Source: Chloroflexota bacterium
GTDB lineage: Bacteria; Chloroflexota; Anaerolineae; Anaerolineales; UBA11579
Length of the DNA: 52,828 nucleotides
Reading direction: 5' to 3'
Assembly: GCA_023485685.1 (NCBI GenBank)
Contig: JAMCZK010000007.1
Span: 1 to 52,828 of the forward strand
Positions 23,827 through 33,098 of the stretch are shown here, one piece after another (the stretch's first letter is position 1; every line of letters starts with the position of its first letter). The translations under genes were made by a program, and so were the position numbers. The notes under the pieces are model-generated. The model had not been told where the DNA came from and ran no database searches. It saw only the letters and a list, made by a program, of their open reading frames with translations.

Positions 23827-24998
23827 TGCGCATCTTATTTGTAGCTGACGGTCGTTCGCCAACGGCCTTGAGCTGGATGGAATACTTTGTGAAGGCTGGA
23901 CATGAGGTTCATTTAGCCAGCAGTTTTGATTGCAACCCGACACTCGAATTCACCTCCGTTCATTTTGTGCCGGTCGCGTTCAGTACGGCAGCTACCGCAA
24001 ATCCAACGAATCGCAGTGGGCTACGAAAAAATCTGCCGACTGCCTTGCGAACCCGATTGCGCAACTGGGTCGGGCCTTTCACGCTTCTGAATGCAAGCCG
24101 CAAGCTGAGAGCGGTAATCAATCGCGTGCAGCCCGATCTGATTCATGCCATGCGCATCCCCTACGAAGGCATGCTGGCTGCGGGAGTCAAGTCTTCAGCT
24201 CCCCTGGTCATTTCTGTCTGGGGCAATGACTTTACTCTGCATGCGCTTTCCAATCCATTCATGGGAGCAGCCACGCGCCGCGCGATGCGCCGGGCGGATG
24301 CATTGCACAGTGATACACAACGCGATTTACGCCTTGCGCAGCTCTATGGTTTTAGCAATTCAAAACCCAGCTTGGTGATTCCCGGCAACGGCGGAATCCA
24401 TAGCGACATCTTTTATCCCTTGCCCGATGACGCTGACGAAGGCAAAACGGTGGCGCGCCTACGCGTGATCAACCCGCGTGGCCTGCGCGCCTATGTACGC
24501 AACGATGTTTTCTTCCAGGCCATCCCCAGGGTGCTGGCGCACCGGCCAGAGGTTCGCTTCTATTGCCCAAGCATGGAAGGAGAACCCGAAGCCAAGCGTT
24601 GGGTGGAGAGAATGAGGATTGGCGACTATGTGAGTCTGATGCCTAAGCTAAGCCCGCGTGCCCTGGCCGATAGTTATCACGCCGCGCAGGTAATGGTTTC
24701 GCCGAGTACGCACGACGGGACTCCCAATAGCTTGCTTGAGGCCATGGCCTGCAGCGTCTTTCCGATCTGTGGAGACCTTGAATCCATCCGCGAGTGGATT
24801 ACCAGTGGAGAGAACGGCCTCCTGGTAGACCCTACAGATCCCAAAGCATTAGCCGATGCTATTGTGTGGGCATTAAAAGACAGCAAGATGAGGAAACGCG
24901 CCGCGAAAATCAATGCACAGATCGTGGCCGAACGCGCGGATTACGAAAAAAATATGGGAAAGGCGGAGAATTTTTACCAAGAGATATTGAGTAAGTAA
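23826..24998 (+). CDS. Glycosyltransferase family 4
   Basis: Last gene of the glycan operon, 390 residues. It has the N-terminal MRILFVADGRSPTALSWMEYF and the C-terminal donor site VSPSTHDGTPNSLLEAMACSVFPICGDLESIREWI (about residues 295-330) with the conserved Glu in LLEAMA. The segment ISVWGNDFTLHA is typical of GT4 enzymes that act on cell-surface polysaccharides. It starts one base inside the stop of the preceding gene. Confidence 0.9.
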   Translation: MRILFVADGRSPTALSWMEYFVKAGHEVHLASSFDCNPTLEFTSVHFVPVAFSTAATANPTNRSGLRKNLPTALRTRLRNWVGPFTLLNASRKLRAVINRVQPDLIHAMRIPYEGMLAAGVKSSAPLVISVWGNDFTLHALSNPFMGAATRRAMRRADALHSDTQRDLRLAQLYGFSNSKPSLVIPGNGGIHSDIFYPLPDDADEGKTVARLRVINPRGLRAYVRNDVFFQAIPRVLAHRPEVRFYCPSMEGEPEAKRWVERMRIGDYVSLMPKLSPRALADSYHAAQVMVSPSTHDGTPNSLLEAMACSVFPICGDLESIREWITSGENGLLVDPTDPKALADAIVWALKDSKMRKRAAKINAQIVAERADYEKNMGKAENFYQEILSK

Positions 24999-25094
24999 AA
25001 AAAGCTCTGAGAGTTGCATCCGCACAAGCCTTACGGCCGGTGCACGAATTACCCGGCTACAAAGGGTACGCTCAAAAGGTTCGTTATCAGGCAA

Positions 25095-26492
25095 TTACAT
25101 ATGGATAGCGTGACCCTCGGCCACGTGCGCTACTTCCATCAGCACTTCAGTGAGGCTGGGGTGCGCGTGCACATTGCGCGAGATTTCGGCAGCGGTCAAT
25201 TCTGCCATTTGGGCAATGGTCAGCTCAGGTAACAGTTCCGTCACCTCGGGGCCAATCATGTGAGCGCCCAGGATTTCACCATAACGAGCATCGGTGATCA
25301 GCTTCACCCATCCAGCATAGTCGGCTAACCCCAACGCCTTCCCGTTGGCTTGAAAGTTGAAGCGACTCACTTTCACCTCGTGGCCGGCTTCCTTCGCCTG
25401 CGTTTCGGTGAGGCCGAAGGAGGCCACCTGTGGGTGGCAATATGTGGCACGCGGCATCATGCGGTAATCCAGCCGGATGGTTTCCACACCGGCAATGTTT
25501 TCGGCGCAAACGATGCCCATCGCCGAGCCCACATGCGCCAGCATCAACTTGGCAGTCACATCACCAATGGCCCAGATACCGGGCACATTGGTGGACATGC
25601 GGTCGTCGATCAGGATCTCGCCGCGTTGGCCCAACTTCACCCCCACCTGTTCCAAGCCCAAATCTTTAGTGTTCGGCCGGAAACCGATAGCCAGCAAAAC
25701 CTGTTCTGATTCTAAGGTTTCAGACCCATCCTTCCCAGAAACAGTGACCTTGACTTTGCTCTTTGTCTTTTCAACCTTTTCCAGTTTCGTACCTGTCTTG
25801 ACGGCAATGCCATCTTTGGTCATCGCCTTAGCGAGTTCCTTGCTTACTTCTTCATCCTCGAGTGGAGCGATGCGATCGAGCATTTCCACGAGAGTCACTT
25901 CACAACCATAGGAATTCCACACGGTAGCGAATTCCAACCCAACAGCCCCACCCCCCACGATAATGACCGATTTGGGCAGCTTTTCCTGAAGGATGGCCGG
26001 CCAATAGGTAAGCACTTGCTCATTATCCGGCTCCACTCCGGGGACGCTCATCGCGCTGGCGCCGGTAGCGATGATGATATTCTTCGCCTTGTGTTCGGTG
26101 GTCCCGCCCTTCTTGGTGGAAACAGACACTGTATCCTTAGCTGTCAATTTGGCCAAGCCCATGTGAACGTCGATCTTGTTCTTCTTCATCAGGAATTCGA
26201 CGCCCTTTACCAGGCGATCTGACACCTTGCGGCTGCGCTTGACTGCGGCGGCATAGTCCAGTTTCAAATCCTTGAAGGAAAAACCAAATTCTTCCCCTTT
26301 GGTACGCAGAGTATGGGCCACCTCCGCATTTTTAAGCAGCGCCTTGGAAGGAATGCAACCCACGTTCAAACAGACGCCGCCTAAAAACTCTTTGTCGACG
26401 ATGCCCACCTTTTGGCCAAGCTGCGCTGCGCGGATTGCCGCCACGTAGCCTGCGGGCCCCGCGCCGATAACAAGTACATCGTAATTCGCCAT
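25095..26492 (-). CDS. lpdA: Dihydrolipoyl dehydrogenase (E3)
   Basis: Flavoprotein that reoxidises the dihydrolipoyl group of 2-oxoacid dehydrogenase complexes with NAD+. The 465 residues include the FAD motif [10 protein letters not shown], the redox pair C41/C46 ([13 protein letters not shown]), the NAD motif [12 protein letters not shown], the second FAD motif [18 protein letters not shown] and the catalytic base pair H444/E449 (HAHPSLTE). SD GAGGT precedes the ATG. It lies 25 bases downstream of the E2 gene in one operon. Confidence 0.96.
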   Translation of the reverse strand: MANYDVLVIGAGPAGYVAAIRAAQLGQKVGIVDKEFLGGVCLNVGCIPSKALLKNAEVAHTLRTKGEEFGFSFKDLKLDYAAAVKRSRKVSDRLVKGVEFLMKKNKIDVHMGLAKLTAKDTVSVSTKKGGTTEHKAKNIIIATGASAMSVPGVEPDNEQVLTYWPAILQEKLPKSVIIVGGGAVGLEFATVWNSYGCEVTLVEMLDRIAPLEDEEVSKELAKAMTKDGIAVKTGTKLEKVEKTKSKVKVTVSGKDGSETLESEQVLLAIGFRPNTKDLGLEQVGVKLGQRGEILIDDRMSTNVPGIWAIGDVTAKLMLAHVGSAMGIVCAENIAGVETIRLDYRMMPRATYCHPQVASFGLTETQAKEAGHEVKVSRFNFQANGKALGLADYAGWVKLITDARYGEILGAHMIGPEVTELLPELTIAQMAELTAAEISRNVHAHPSLTEVLMEVAHVAEGHAIHM

Positions 26493-26517
26493 GATTTACC
26501 TCATTGATTCTATTGGG

Positions 26518-28005
26518 CTAGGCCCAATTTTCTAGCGTGTATTTGACGGTTCCCAGGAAATAGTCTGCCACAGCGCCATCCAGGATGCGATGGTCGAAGG
26601 TAAGACCTAAATACATCATGGGCCGAATAGCAATGGCGTCATCAATTACCTTAACACGTTTCTCGATAATTCCGGTGCTTACGATTGCGCACTGCGGCTG
26701 ATTGATGATGGGTGTGGCAAACAGCGAACCGCTGGTGCCATGATTGGTGATCGTGATGGTGCCTCCCTGAACCTCTTCAGGCTTTAACTGCTTGGCGCGT
26801 GCCCGCCCCGAGAGATCATTCACCGCTCGTGCCAATTCGAGCAACGAAAATGCTCCCGCGTTCTTGATCACGGGCACGATGAGACCATCCGGTTCGAGCG
26901 CGGTGGCAATGCCCACATTGATCTGTCCATGCACCGCCACCCCTTCCTCGGACCAGGATGAATTTACGATTGGGTAAGCCTGGCAAGCGGCCACGATAGC
27001 AGCCACGAAATATGCTGTGACGGTCAGGTTGACCCCTTGCTCGGCAAACGTGGCTTTGTTAGCCGCCCGATGCGCGAACACTGGGGTCATATCTGCTTCC
27101 ATGATGGTGGTGACATGGGGCGATGTATTTCTGCTGCGCAGCATGTGTTCTGCGATCGCCTTGCGCACCACATTCAACTTCATAACCGTGCCAGGGATTG
27201 CGTCGGGGAAAGCAAGGGGGAACCGCGGCTTTATGGGCGCTAGACGGACAGGTGCCTGGTCACCGCTCGCTAGCACGGCTTCGATATCCTTTTTTGTCAC
27301 ACGTCCACCCTGGCCAGTACCCTGAATACGAGTCACATCCAAATGACGTTCCTGAGCCAATTTCTTGACTACGGGAGAAAGAAACGTCGCCAGATTTTGT
27401 CCGTCGAATTTAGATAGAGCCACTTGCCCACCCATGAGCGGAGATGATGCGGCGCCACCTGATCGTGCAAGAGCCAGCACATCTTCCCTAGTGATGCGGC
27501 CGCCGGGTCCGCTGCCGCGCACAGCCGCAAGGTTCACCTTGTTTTCCGCGGCGATGCGAGCTACCAGAGGTGAAATCGGCGCAGATCCGAAAGCCACGCT
27601 GGTGGTAGCAGCCGGACGCGTTACTGGAACAACGGGCAGTGGTTTCGATAGGGCGGGAAGAGGCTGAACTGCCGTCGCAGGAGGCACCGGCTGTGGGGTT
27701 GCCTTCTCGACGGGCGGTTTAACAGCCTTTGGCTCAGTGCCACCGCCATCCGCAGGAATTTTTTCGCCCAGTTTGCCAATCCATGCCAAGGTGCTGTTAA
27801 CCGGCGCGGTACTGCCTTCCGGAGTCACAATTTTTAGGACCGTCCCACTAATGGGGCTGGGTATTTCGGTATCGACTTTGTCTGTATTAATCTCAACCAA
27901 CGGCTCGTATTCCTTTATTTCTTCCCCCTCTTTCTTAAGCCAGCGTGTCACGGTGGCTTCAATAACACCTTCACCTGTTTGGGGGAGGATCACTTTAGTA
28001 GGCAT
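26518..28005 (-). CDS. 2-oxoacid dehydrogenase E2 (dihydrolipoyl acyltransferase) with two E3-binding domains
   Basis: Core acyltransferase of 495 residues. One lipoyl domain (1-80) has its lysine K43 in NTDKVDTEIP. Two separate peripheral-subunit-binding domains follow at about 143-179 (SPLVARIAAENKVNLAAVRGS) and 209-245 (SPVVKKLAQERHLDVTRIQGT), in a Pro/Ala linker. The catalytic domain (about 270-495) has the active His H472 in FDHRILDGAVAD. Two such binding domains in one chain are unusual; one is normal. The substrate (pyruvate, branched-chain or other) cannot be told because the E1 genes are not in the window. The ATG directly follows the stop of the upstream four-helix-bundle gene. Confidence 0.95.
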   Translation of the reverse strand: MPTKVILPQTGEGVIEATVTRWLKKEGEEIKEYEPLVEINTDKVDTEIPSPISGTVLKIVTPEGSTAPVNSTLAWIGKLGEKIPADGGGTEPKAVKPPVEKATPQPVPPATAVQPLPALSKPLPVVPVTRPAATTSVAFGSAPISPLVARIAAENKVNLAAVRGSGPGGRITREDVLALARSGGAASSPLMGGQVALSKFDGQNLATFLSPVVKKLAQERHLDVTRIQGTGQGGRVTKKDIEAVLASGDQAPVRLAPIKPRFPLAFPDAIPGTVMKLNVVRKAIAEHMLRSRNTSPHVTTIMEADMTPVFAHRAANKATFAEQGVNLTVTAYFVAAIVAACQAYPIVNSSWSEEGVAVHGQINVGIATALEPDGLIVPVIKNAGAFSLLELARAVNDLSGRARAKQLKPEEVQGGTITITNHGTSGSLFATPIINQPQCAIVSTGIIEKRVKVIDDAIAIRPMMYLGLTFDHRILDGAVADYFLGTVKYTLENWA

Positions 28006-28317
28006 CTACGACTTTTCCATGAGGCGGATAGCTAATTCTAACTGAGTATCAACCTCAGCCAAAGATCCCAGCGCAAGATAAAGAAACCTTTGAAATTCTA
28101 TCTTTTGTGAACCACGTGCTTGTCCTTCGGCTATATTAGAGGGAACTGAAACTACAGCCCGATGAATTTGACTCTTCAAAGCATATGTTTCTTCGCGAGG
28201 GAAGTTCCCTGTCAGGGGGGTATACACACTTTCAACGAGCTTCATCGATTTTTGCCAGACAATAAGATCCTTGTAATTCCTTGCAACCACCCGGTAATCA
28301 TCATTCGGCTTCTCCAT
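28006..28317 (-). CDS. Four-helix-bundle protein (23S rRNA-intervening-sequence family)
   Basis: A helical protein of 103 residues. YKDLIVWQKSMKLVESVYTP, SQIHRAVVSVPSNIAEGQARGS and QRFLYLALGSLAEVDTQL are the family landmarks. These proteins were first seen in insertions in 23S rRNA and occur widely as stand-alone genes of unknown role. Here the gene sits inside the dehydrogenase operon: heptanucleotide repeats precede it, and its TAG stop touches the E2 ATG (TCGTAGATG), so E2 translation is probably coupled to it. It looks like an inserted cassette. Confidence 0.9.
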   Translation of the reverse strand: MEKPNDDYRVVARNYKDLIVWQKSMKLVESVYTPLTGNFPREETYALKSQIHRAVVSVPSNIAEGQARGSQKIEFQRFLYLALGSLAEVDTQLELAIRLMEKS

Positions 28318-28322
28318 CTTTT

Positions 28323-28350
28323 TCTGCCTTCTACCTTCTACCCTCTTCCA
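28323..28350. repeat. Heptanucleotide array, 4 units (TCTACCT type)
   Basis: Plus-strand units TCTGCCT, TCTACCT, TCTACCC, TCTTCCA in a row, exactly 7 bases each. The array spans the last codons and TAG stop of the Fe-S oxidoreductase gene and ends 5 bases before the four-helix-bundle ATG (minus sense). The TAG of the gene is supplied by a repeat unit. Confidence 0.65.
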
Positions 28351-30350
28351 TCAATTGTCTCAACCAAGATCTCCGCCACATCACGAACTTGCATCTCAGG
28401 CGCCTCTGATTTTGCCGCGTCGGTCAGCATGATCATACAGAAGGGGCAACCTACCGCTAAGGTCTGCGCACCCACATCCTTGGCCTGGCGGATACGTTCG
28501 GCGCTGACGCGGGAAGTCCCGTGTTCTTCCTCTTTCCACATCTGCGCTCCGCCCGCGCCGCAGCAGAAAGATTGCCTGCCACTCTTTGCCATCTCCACCA
28601 AGTCGACATGGATTGTGTTGAGAATGCTACGCGGTTCGACGAGCACTCCGTTTTGGCGACCGAGATAACAGGGGTCATGGAAAGTCGTTTGGGCAGACGA
28701 GGCGGCTTTTACTTTTAGCCGGCCAGTCTTGATCAGCTCGTCGATAAATTCTGTGTGGTGAACCACATCATAATTCCCGCCAAATTGTGGATATTCCTTC
28801 TCTAGTGTATGCATGCAATGCGGGCAAGTTGTCAGGATTCGCTTTGGAGCGACCGAATTCAACATTTCCACATTCGCAGTAGCCAATTCGTTGAAAAGGA
28901 ACTCGTTCCCTGCGCGGCGTGCGGAATCTCCCGTGCACTGTTCGCGTTGGCCGAGGACTGCAAAGTTCACTCCAGCAGCTTGCAATACCTGCACCAAAGC
29001 GCGGGCGGTCTTCTGGGCGCGGGCGTCGGTGGCCGGGGCGCAACCCACCCACCACAGGATCTCGGGGCTTGGATTTTGCTCGATGGTTGGCACATTCAAC
29101 CCCTCCGCCCATTTGAGGCGTTCAGTTGGCGGCACGTTCCATGGGTTTACGCTGCGTTCCATGCCGCGGAAAGCTGTCTGCCAGGTATCGGGCGCCTTGT
29201 TCTCCATCAGCACCATTGAGCGACGGATATCCATAATGTCGCGCATAGGGTCGTTGCCCACCGGGCAAATGTCCGTACAGGCGCCACAAGCCGTGCAAGC
29301 CAATACGGCTTCTTCGGTGATGGCAAATTCCAGCAGGGGCTTTGTGCTGGCATCGCCCTTTGCAAGACGTGTTCCTTCTTCGTTAATGAAATAACGCTTG
29401 TTAATTTCCAGCGCGGCGGGGGAAAGTACTTTGCCCGAGGTGTAAGCCGGGCAGGCGTCCTGACAGCGGTTGCACATGATGCAGGCATAAGCATCCAGGA
29501 TCTGGTGCCAGGCGAAGTCTTCGATGCACGTAGCACCAAACTGTTCAATGGTCGTGTCTTCGAAATCCAGTTTATCGAGCTGCCCCGGCGATAGCCGCTC
29601 TGGACGCAAAAGGAAATTGAGCGGCGCCATGAAAATGTGGATATGTTTGGAATATAAGAAATAAGGAAAGAAGGCCATGATAAGGCCAATGGCCAACCAA
29701 AAACTTGCGTGCTCTCCCAAGACCAAAGCCGAATTGGACAGACCCGACATGAGTGCGGAAACAGCGCTAGCGAACGGTTGCCAGGCGTCGGGGCCATTTA
29801 TCGCCAGCTCGAAAGTTTGCCCGGCGAATCGGCCGCCTACGTGCAGCAAAATAAACAGTCCGACGATCAGCGAATCCCGGCGGATGCCGGCACGCGCTTT
29901 GGGGTGAACCCGTGTGGACTCGCGGATACGTAATTCGGGTGCGCGCACCACAAAACGGCGCAACAGCAAAGCGCTCATCCCGATCAAGGCCGATACACTC
30001 AATAAGTCAGCTAATAGACGATAACCGTTTCCAAGCAGGCCGGCACCCAAGAAAGCAAAATTCGGCAAAAATCCTTCGAGTGAGTCGCCGATATTAACGA
30101 ACAGGTAGGACATGAAAGCCCAGACCACCATGGCATGCAAAACGTTGATGATCAGACGTTTGCGCCAGGTAGGAGTCAGTGCCAGGGTTTTGACAGCGGT
30201 ATCCAGAAGCCGCCTGGGGACGAGCTTCCAATCGGGCTTGCCATGACCGCGGCCAATGATGCGCACGATACGAACGGCCGCGCGCAAAACTAAGCCTGCA
30301 GTGATAAAGGCTGCCAGCAGGAAGATGATTTTTTCAGGGAGGGTCAGCAT
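28338..30350 (-). CDS. Membrane-bound Fe-S oxidoreductase (HdrD/EtfD-like)
   Basis: Electron-transfer protein of 670 residues. The N-terminal NarI-like membrane domain has about five or six helices between residues 5 and 240. A double 4Fe-4S ferredoxin domain follows (C290-C293-C296-C300 and C352-C355-C358-C362). Two CCG-type domains come last: GCAP at the start of the first, TTCPHCMHTLEKEYPQFGG closing it, and HDPCYLGRQN with QSFCCGAGGAQMW in the second. In organisms without a classical ETF:quinone oxidoreductase, such proteins pass electrons from ETF or a heterodisulfide-like donor to menaquinone. Placement before E2/E3 suggests a shared role in organic-acid oxidation. Its stop lies in a heptanucleotide array. 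Confidence 0.9.
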   Translation of the reverse strand: MLTLPEKIIFLLAAFITAGLVLRAAVRIVRIIGRGHGKPDWKLVPRRLLDTAVKTLALTPTWRKRLIINVLHAMVVWAFMSYLFVNIGDSLEGFLPNFAFLGAGLLGNGYRLLADLLSVSALIGMSALLLRRFVVRAPELRIRESTRVHPKARAGIRRDSLIVGLFILLHVGGRFAGQTFELAINGPDAWQPFASAVSALMSGLSNSALVLGEHASFWLAIGLIMAFFPYFLYSKHIHIFMAPLNFLLRPERLSPGQLDKLDFEDTTIEQFGATCIEDFAWHQILDAYACIMCNRCQDACPAYTSGKVLSPAALEINKRYFINEEGTRLAKGDASTKPLLEFAITEEAVLACTACGACTDICPVGNDPMRDIMDIRRSMVLMENKAPDTWQTAFRGMERSVNPWNVPPTERLKWAEGLNVPTIEQNPSPEILWWVGCAPATDARAQKTARALVQVLQAAGVNFAVLGQREQCTGDSARRAGNEFLFNELATANVEMLNSVAPKRILTTCPHCMHTLEKEYPQFGGNYDVVHHTEFIDELIKTGRLKVKAASSAQTTFHDPCYLGRQNGVLVEPRSILNTIHVDLVEMAKSGRQSFCCGAGGAQMWKEEEHGTSRVSAERIRQAKDVGAQTLAVGCPFCMIMLTDAAKSEAPEMQVRDVAEILVETIDGRG

Positions 30351-30446
30351 AGGAAGCGAAAAAGTGAGGGTTGCTTCGTCAGGCTAAAGCCTTCCTCGCC
30401 ATACGGGACGGGTAAACCCTGTCCCTAAGTCAGTTTACCATAGACA

Positions 30447-30472
30447 AAATAGCGGCCAAATGGCCGCTATTT
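30447..30472 (-). terminator. Terminator after the L,D-transpeptidase gene
   Basis: Inverted repeat AAATAGCGGCCA (30447-30458) and TGGCCGCTATTT (30461-30472), followed on the minus strand by TTTTG. It lies about 100 bases past the minus-strand stop at 30570. The 97 bases between the terminator and the Fe-S oxidoreductase start at 30350 show no clear promoter. Confidence 0.75.
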
Positions 30473-30569
30473 ATGAAGAGTTACATAAGATGTTGTTTGT
30501 TTTGGTGGTGGGGTACGAACAACTTGACAAGGTTGAAATCCTGTCAAGGAAGTCATTCGCCCAACGCCA

Positions 30570-31736
30570 TTATGCGCCACCTGACCCATACTGAGACGGA
30601 TCGGTGGGGGTACGTCCCGAGGGATCGTGCACCCAGACCCAATCACCATCAGTGGCCCATTTGAAAAGCCAACTGGCATCTGCAATGGATAGGTTCACAC
30701 AGCCGGAAGATTGCTCGAAGCCAAAGCGGGCGCGCCAATAGGCGCCATGCAGCGCCCGTGCCTCATCGAAATACATTGTCCAGGGAACGTCCTCAAGATA
30801 GTAGTAATCAGAGCGATCGGCTGCGAACACACCGGTCATGAATGTCGATTCGTATCTTTCATAGATCTGGAACAAACCGGGTTGTGTCCATTTGCCTGGC
30901 ACGCCGGTGGCAACGAGTGTGGCATACACAAGCTGATTGTCCTGATAAACTGCCAAGGTCTGTTGCTCCAAGTTGATTTCAATCCACCGGCCGTTTTCCA
31001 CGCCCTCCTGTGGTGTGGTATTCGGCAACACCAGCCGGACCTGGCGGGATTCCAGCCAAAGGTCTGGACCCACTTCAAACCAGCGCAGGCCATTTGCCTC
31101 CGCGGTATCGTAGACTTGTATCAGTTCGTATGCACTGAAAGTTCGCTCAGACCTACGCGCAGAAAGACCCGGCGAGAGATAGGCTCGAAAAGGAGCCGCT
31201 TCGCTGTTGGCTGCTTCCAAAACCCAGCCAAATGGCCGTGCGGGAGTGGCGGTGAATTCAGAACCTGCAAATCTTGAATAGAGTTGATTGGGGGAAATGT
31301 CGCCGCGACGCATCCATTGGCCCACATCAATCATATAGTAATTCTTGCCGTCCACTTCTTGCACATCATTATAAGTGACATAGACTAAGCCGCCTTCCAG
31401 ATACTTCAGGACAGGTTTGCCGGCGGCCGCGTCATTCGGTGAAGCAAATATGGGGGCATTCGGCGTATTTACTCGTGCATAATAAAAGGGCAGCTGGTAA
31501 AGCTCCGGATCCGGAGCAACAGCCGGCAACGGTTCCTCAAAGAAGAATTTTCCTGTTTCAAGCATACGGTGCAATTGATAAGTTGATTCGAAAGGAAGGC
31601 AGCCCATACTCTGCGAAATTGGAACTCCCGTCGGGCAGGGAACTTCATCCTGCGCCAATTCAGCCGCAGACGCGGGTGAGGCAAACAGCGCGGCCAGCAA
31701 AGAAAGGGTTAGTGAGGCGAAAAGCAGCCTATTCAT
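30570..31736 (-). CDS. L,D-transpeptidase (YkuD domain)
   Basis: Exported peptidoglycan cross-linking enzyme of 388 residues. I start it at the ATG at 31736, because a signal peptide follows (residues 1-24, LLAALFASPASAAE) and a TATAAT lies 10 bases upstream; the longer frame would add 63 unrelated residues. SH3-like segments occupy about 75-210, and the YkuD domain is at about 235-372 with H330 (ALHGAYWRARFG) and nucleophile C346 (SSGCVNLS). It forms 3-3 cross-links or attaches proteins to the wall. It is monocistronic, with a terminator downstream. Confidence 0.92.
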   Translation of the reverse strand: MNRLLFASLTLSLLAALFASPASAAELAQDEVPCPTGVPISQSMGCLPFESTYQLHRMLETGKFFFEEPLPAVAPDPELYQLPFYYARVNTPNAPIFASPNDAAAGKPVLKYLEGGLVYVTYNDVQEVDGKNYYMIDVGQWMRRGDISPNQLYSRFAGSEFTATPARPFGWVLEAANSEAAPFRAYLSPGLSARRSERTFSAYELIQVYDTAEANGLRWFEVGPDLWLESRQVRLVLPNTTPQEGVENGRWIEINLEQQTLAVYQDNQLVYATLVATGVPGKWTQPGLFQIYERYESTFMTGVFAADRSDYYYLEDVPWTMYFDEARALHGAYWRARFGFEQSSGCVNLSIADASWLFKWATDGDWVWVHDPSGRTPTDPSQYGSGGA

Positions 31737-31746
31737 ATCGTCGGGA

Positions 31747-31752
31747 ATTATA
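31747..31752 (-). promoter_or_regulatory. -10 box of the L,D-transpeptidase gene
   Basis: TATAAT on the minus strand 10 bases before the ATG at 31736. A transcript from here would have a leader of only a few bases. Confidence 0.5.
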
Positions 31753-31782
31753 TCCGGCAAACTTGTGATGGGTAAATAAGCA

Positions 31783-32970
31783 TTAACCACGCAACCCCTC
31801 TTCCGCGGCAATGCGCAAATTCCGGATACTAAGTATTGCCAGTAAATTAAACGCAACCGTGGCAACCACTGTCGCCATGAATCCCAACGCGTAAATGTCC
31901 AAAGCGATCCAACCAGCCACCGCACGGCCGATGGAAGCAGATGTGAAAAAGCCGGCCATCATCGTCGCCCGGGCAGCCGGCAGCACTTCCGTCATCAGCG
32001 GAATAGAAGACACGATGAAGAATTCAAAACTGATATAGAACATAAATAACCCCATTAATGCCCCCACCAATGTTCCGCCCACTATGGGTAGACTAATTAC
32101 CGCCAGCGAATTAATGACCAATCCAAAAAAAATAGCCCTGCGCTTGCCAAGGCGGTCCGTGATCAAAGCAACCAGTCCTTCACCGCTCAACTCAGCTATC
32201 CCCAAGACAGCCGCGGCCCCGCCCAGTGCAACCAATTGCAGGCCAAAGCTTTCTTCCATCCAGACGCCAAATGTAAGATTGATGAACTCGTTTGCAATGA
32301 CCGAAAAAACAGTCAGACCCATGGCCGCTATGGCCGGCCGGGAATGCAGGATGGTTCCAAAATTTACCCAAAGGCTGGGAGGCTTCACCGCGCGCGGTTC
32401 ATCCTTTGGTAATTGAAAACCAAGCAGCAGGGCAGCCAATAAGATTAAGGCGCCCAGCAAGGGGAACGGGGCCAGCCAACCGGCGCCGGCAATCACCCAC
32501 CCAACCAGGGGAATGCCCACAATATAGGCACCCGACCAACTAAGCTCCGTAATGGTGATGGCAAAACTGCGCCGTTCGTAGGGGACGCGGTCACCCAGAT
32601 AGGCTTGCATGGTGGGGTCAAAGGTCACCTTCCCCACCGTAGTGAACATGAGCGCCAAAATGAAACCGGGAAAGGTCGGCCAGAAAACTGCGATGGCGGT
32701 ACCCGCTATGAAAATGGCCAACCCCAAGAGCATGCCCTGCTTTCGACCGCGGCTGTCGCCTACGGATGAAAGCAGGGGTGCAAAGATGGCCGCCACCAGA
32801 GAACGAGAACCAATAGCCGGGGCCAGTGTTTCAAGCGGCACGTTAAGGCCATCCCGAAACGCCGGCAGGAAGGGATAAACCATGCGATAGGCCGTGCTGG
32901 AGACCATGCGAATGAAGGTAAACAGAATGATTTGCAAACTCAGCGATGTTTTCAAAGACTTATTCTTCAA
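31783..32970 (-). CDS. MFS transporter
   Basis: Major facilitator superfamily protein of 395 residues with about 12 membrane helices. The cytoplasmic loop after helix 2 contains GDSRGRKQGMLLG (residues 70-82), a version of the MFS A motif, and a related loop ITDRLGKRRAIFFG recurs at the start of the second half. Substrate unknown; a drug- or metabolite-efflux role is typical of such short MFS proteins. The start is a TTG at 32970 with AAGGA 6 bases upstream. Confidence 0.88.
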   Translation of the reverse strand: MKNKSLKTSLSLQIILFTFIRMVSSTAYRMVYPFLPAFRDGLNVPLETLAPAIGSRSLVAAIFAPLLSSVGDSRGRKQGMLLGLAIFIAGTAIAVFWPTFPGFILALMFTTVGKVTFDPTMQAYLGDRVPYERRSFAITITELSWSGAYIVGIPLVGWVIAGAGWLAPFPLLGALILLAALLLGFQLPKDEPRAVKPPSLWVNFGTILHSRPAIAAMGLTVFSVIANEFINLTFGVWMEESFGLQLVALGGAAAVLGIAELSGEGLVALITDRLGKRRAIFFGLVINSLAVISLPIVGGTLVGALMGLFMFYISFEFFIVSSIPLMTEVLPAARATMMAGFFTSASIGRAVAGWIALDIYALGFMATVVATVAFNLLAILSIRNLRIAAEEGLRG

Positions 32971-33053
32971 TGGGAATCCTTATCAGTGAGAGAGTCTCCT
33001 TTTTTAACCTTGCGAAGGGTGAATTTCATTATTTAGCGGAATTCAAGACCAAC

Positions 33054-33071
33054 CCATTCGCTTCGCTCAGG
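33054..33071. repeat. Dispersed repeat CCATTCGCTTCGCTCAGG, copy 2
   Basis: Exact 18-base match to 11375-11392. Here it lies between the MFS and urocanase genes, 28 bases after the urocanase stop in minus-strand sense. Confidence 0.6.
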
Positions 33072-33098
33072 GCAGGCTCTTCACAAGGTTACTGCAAA

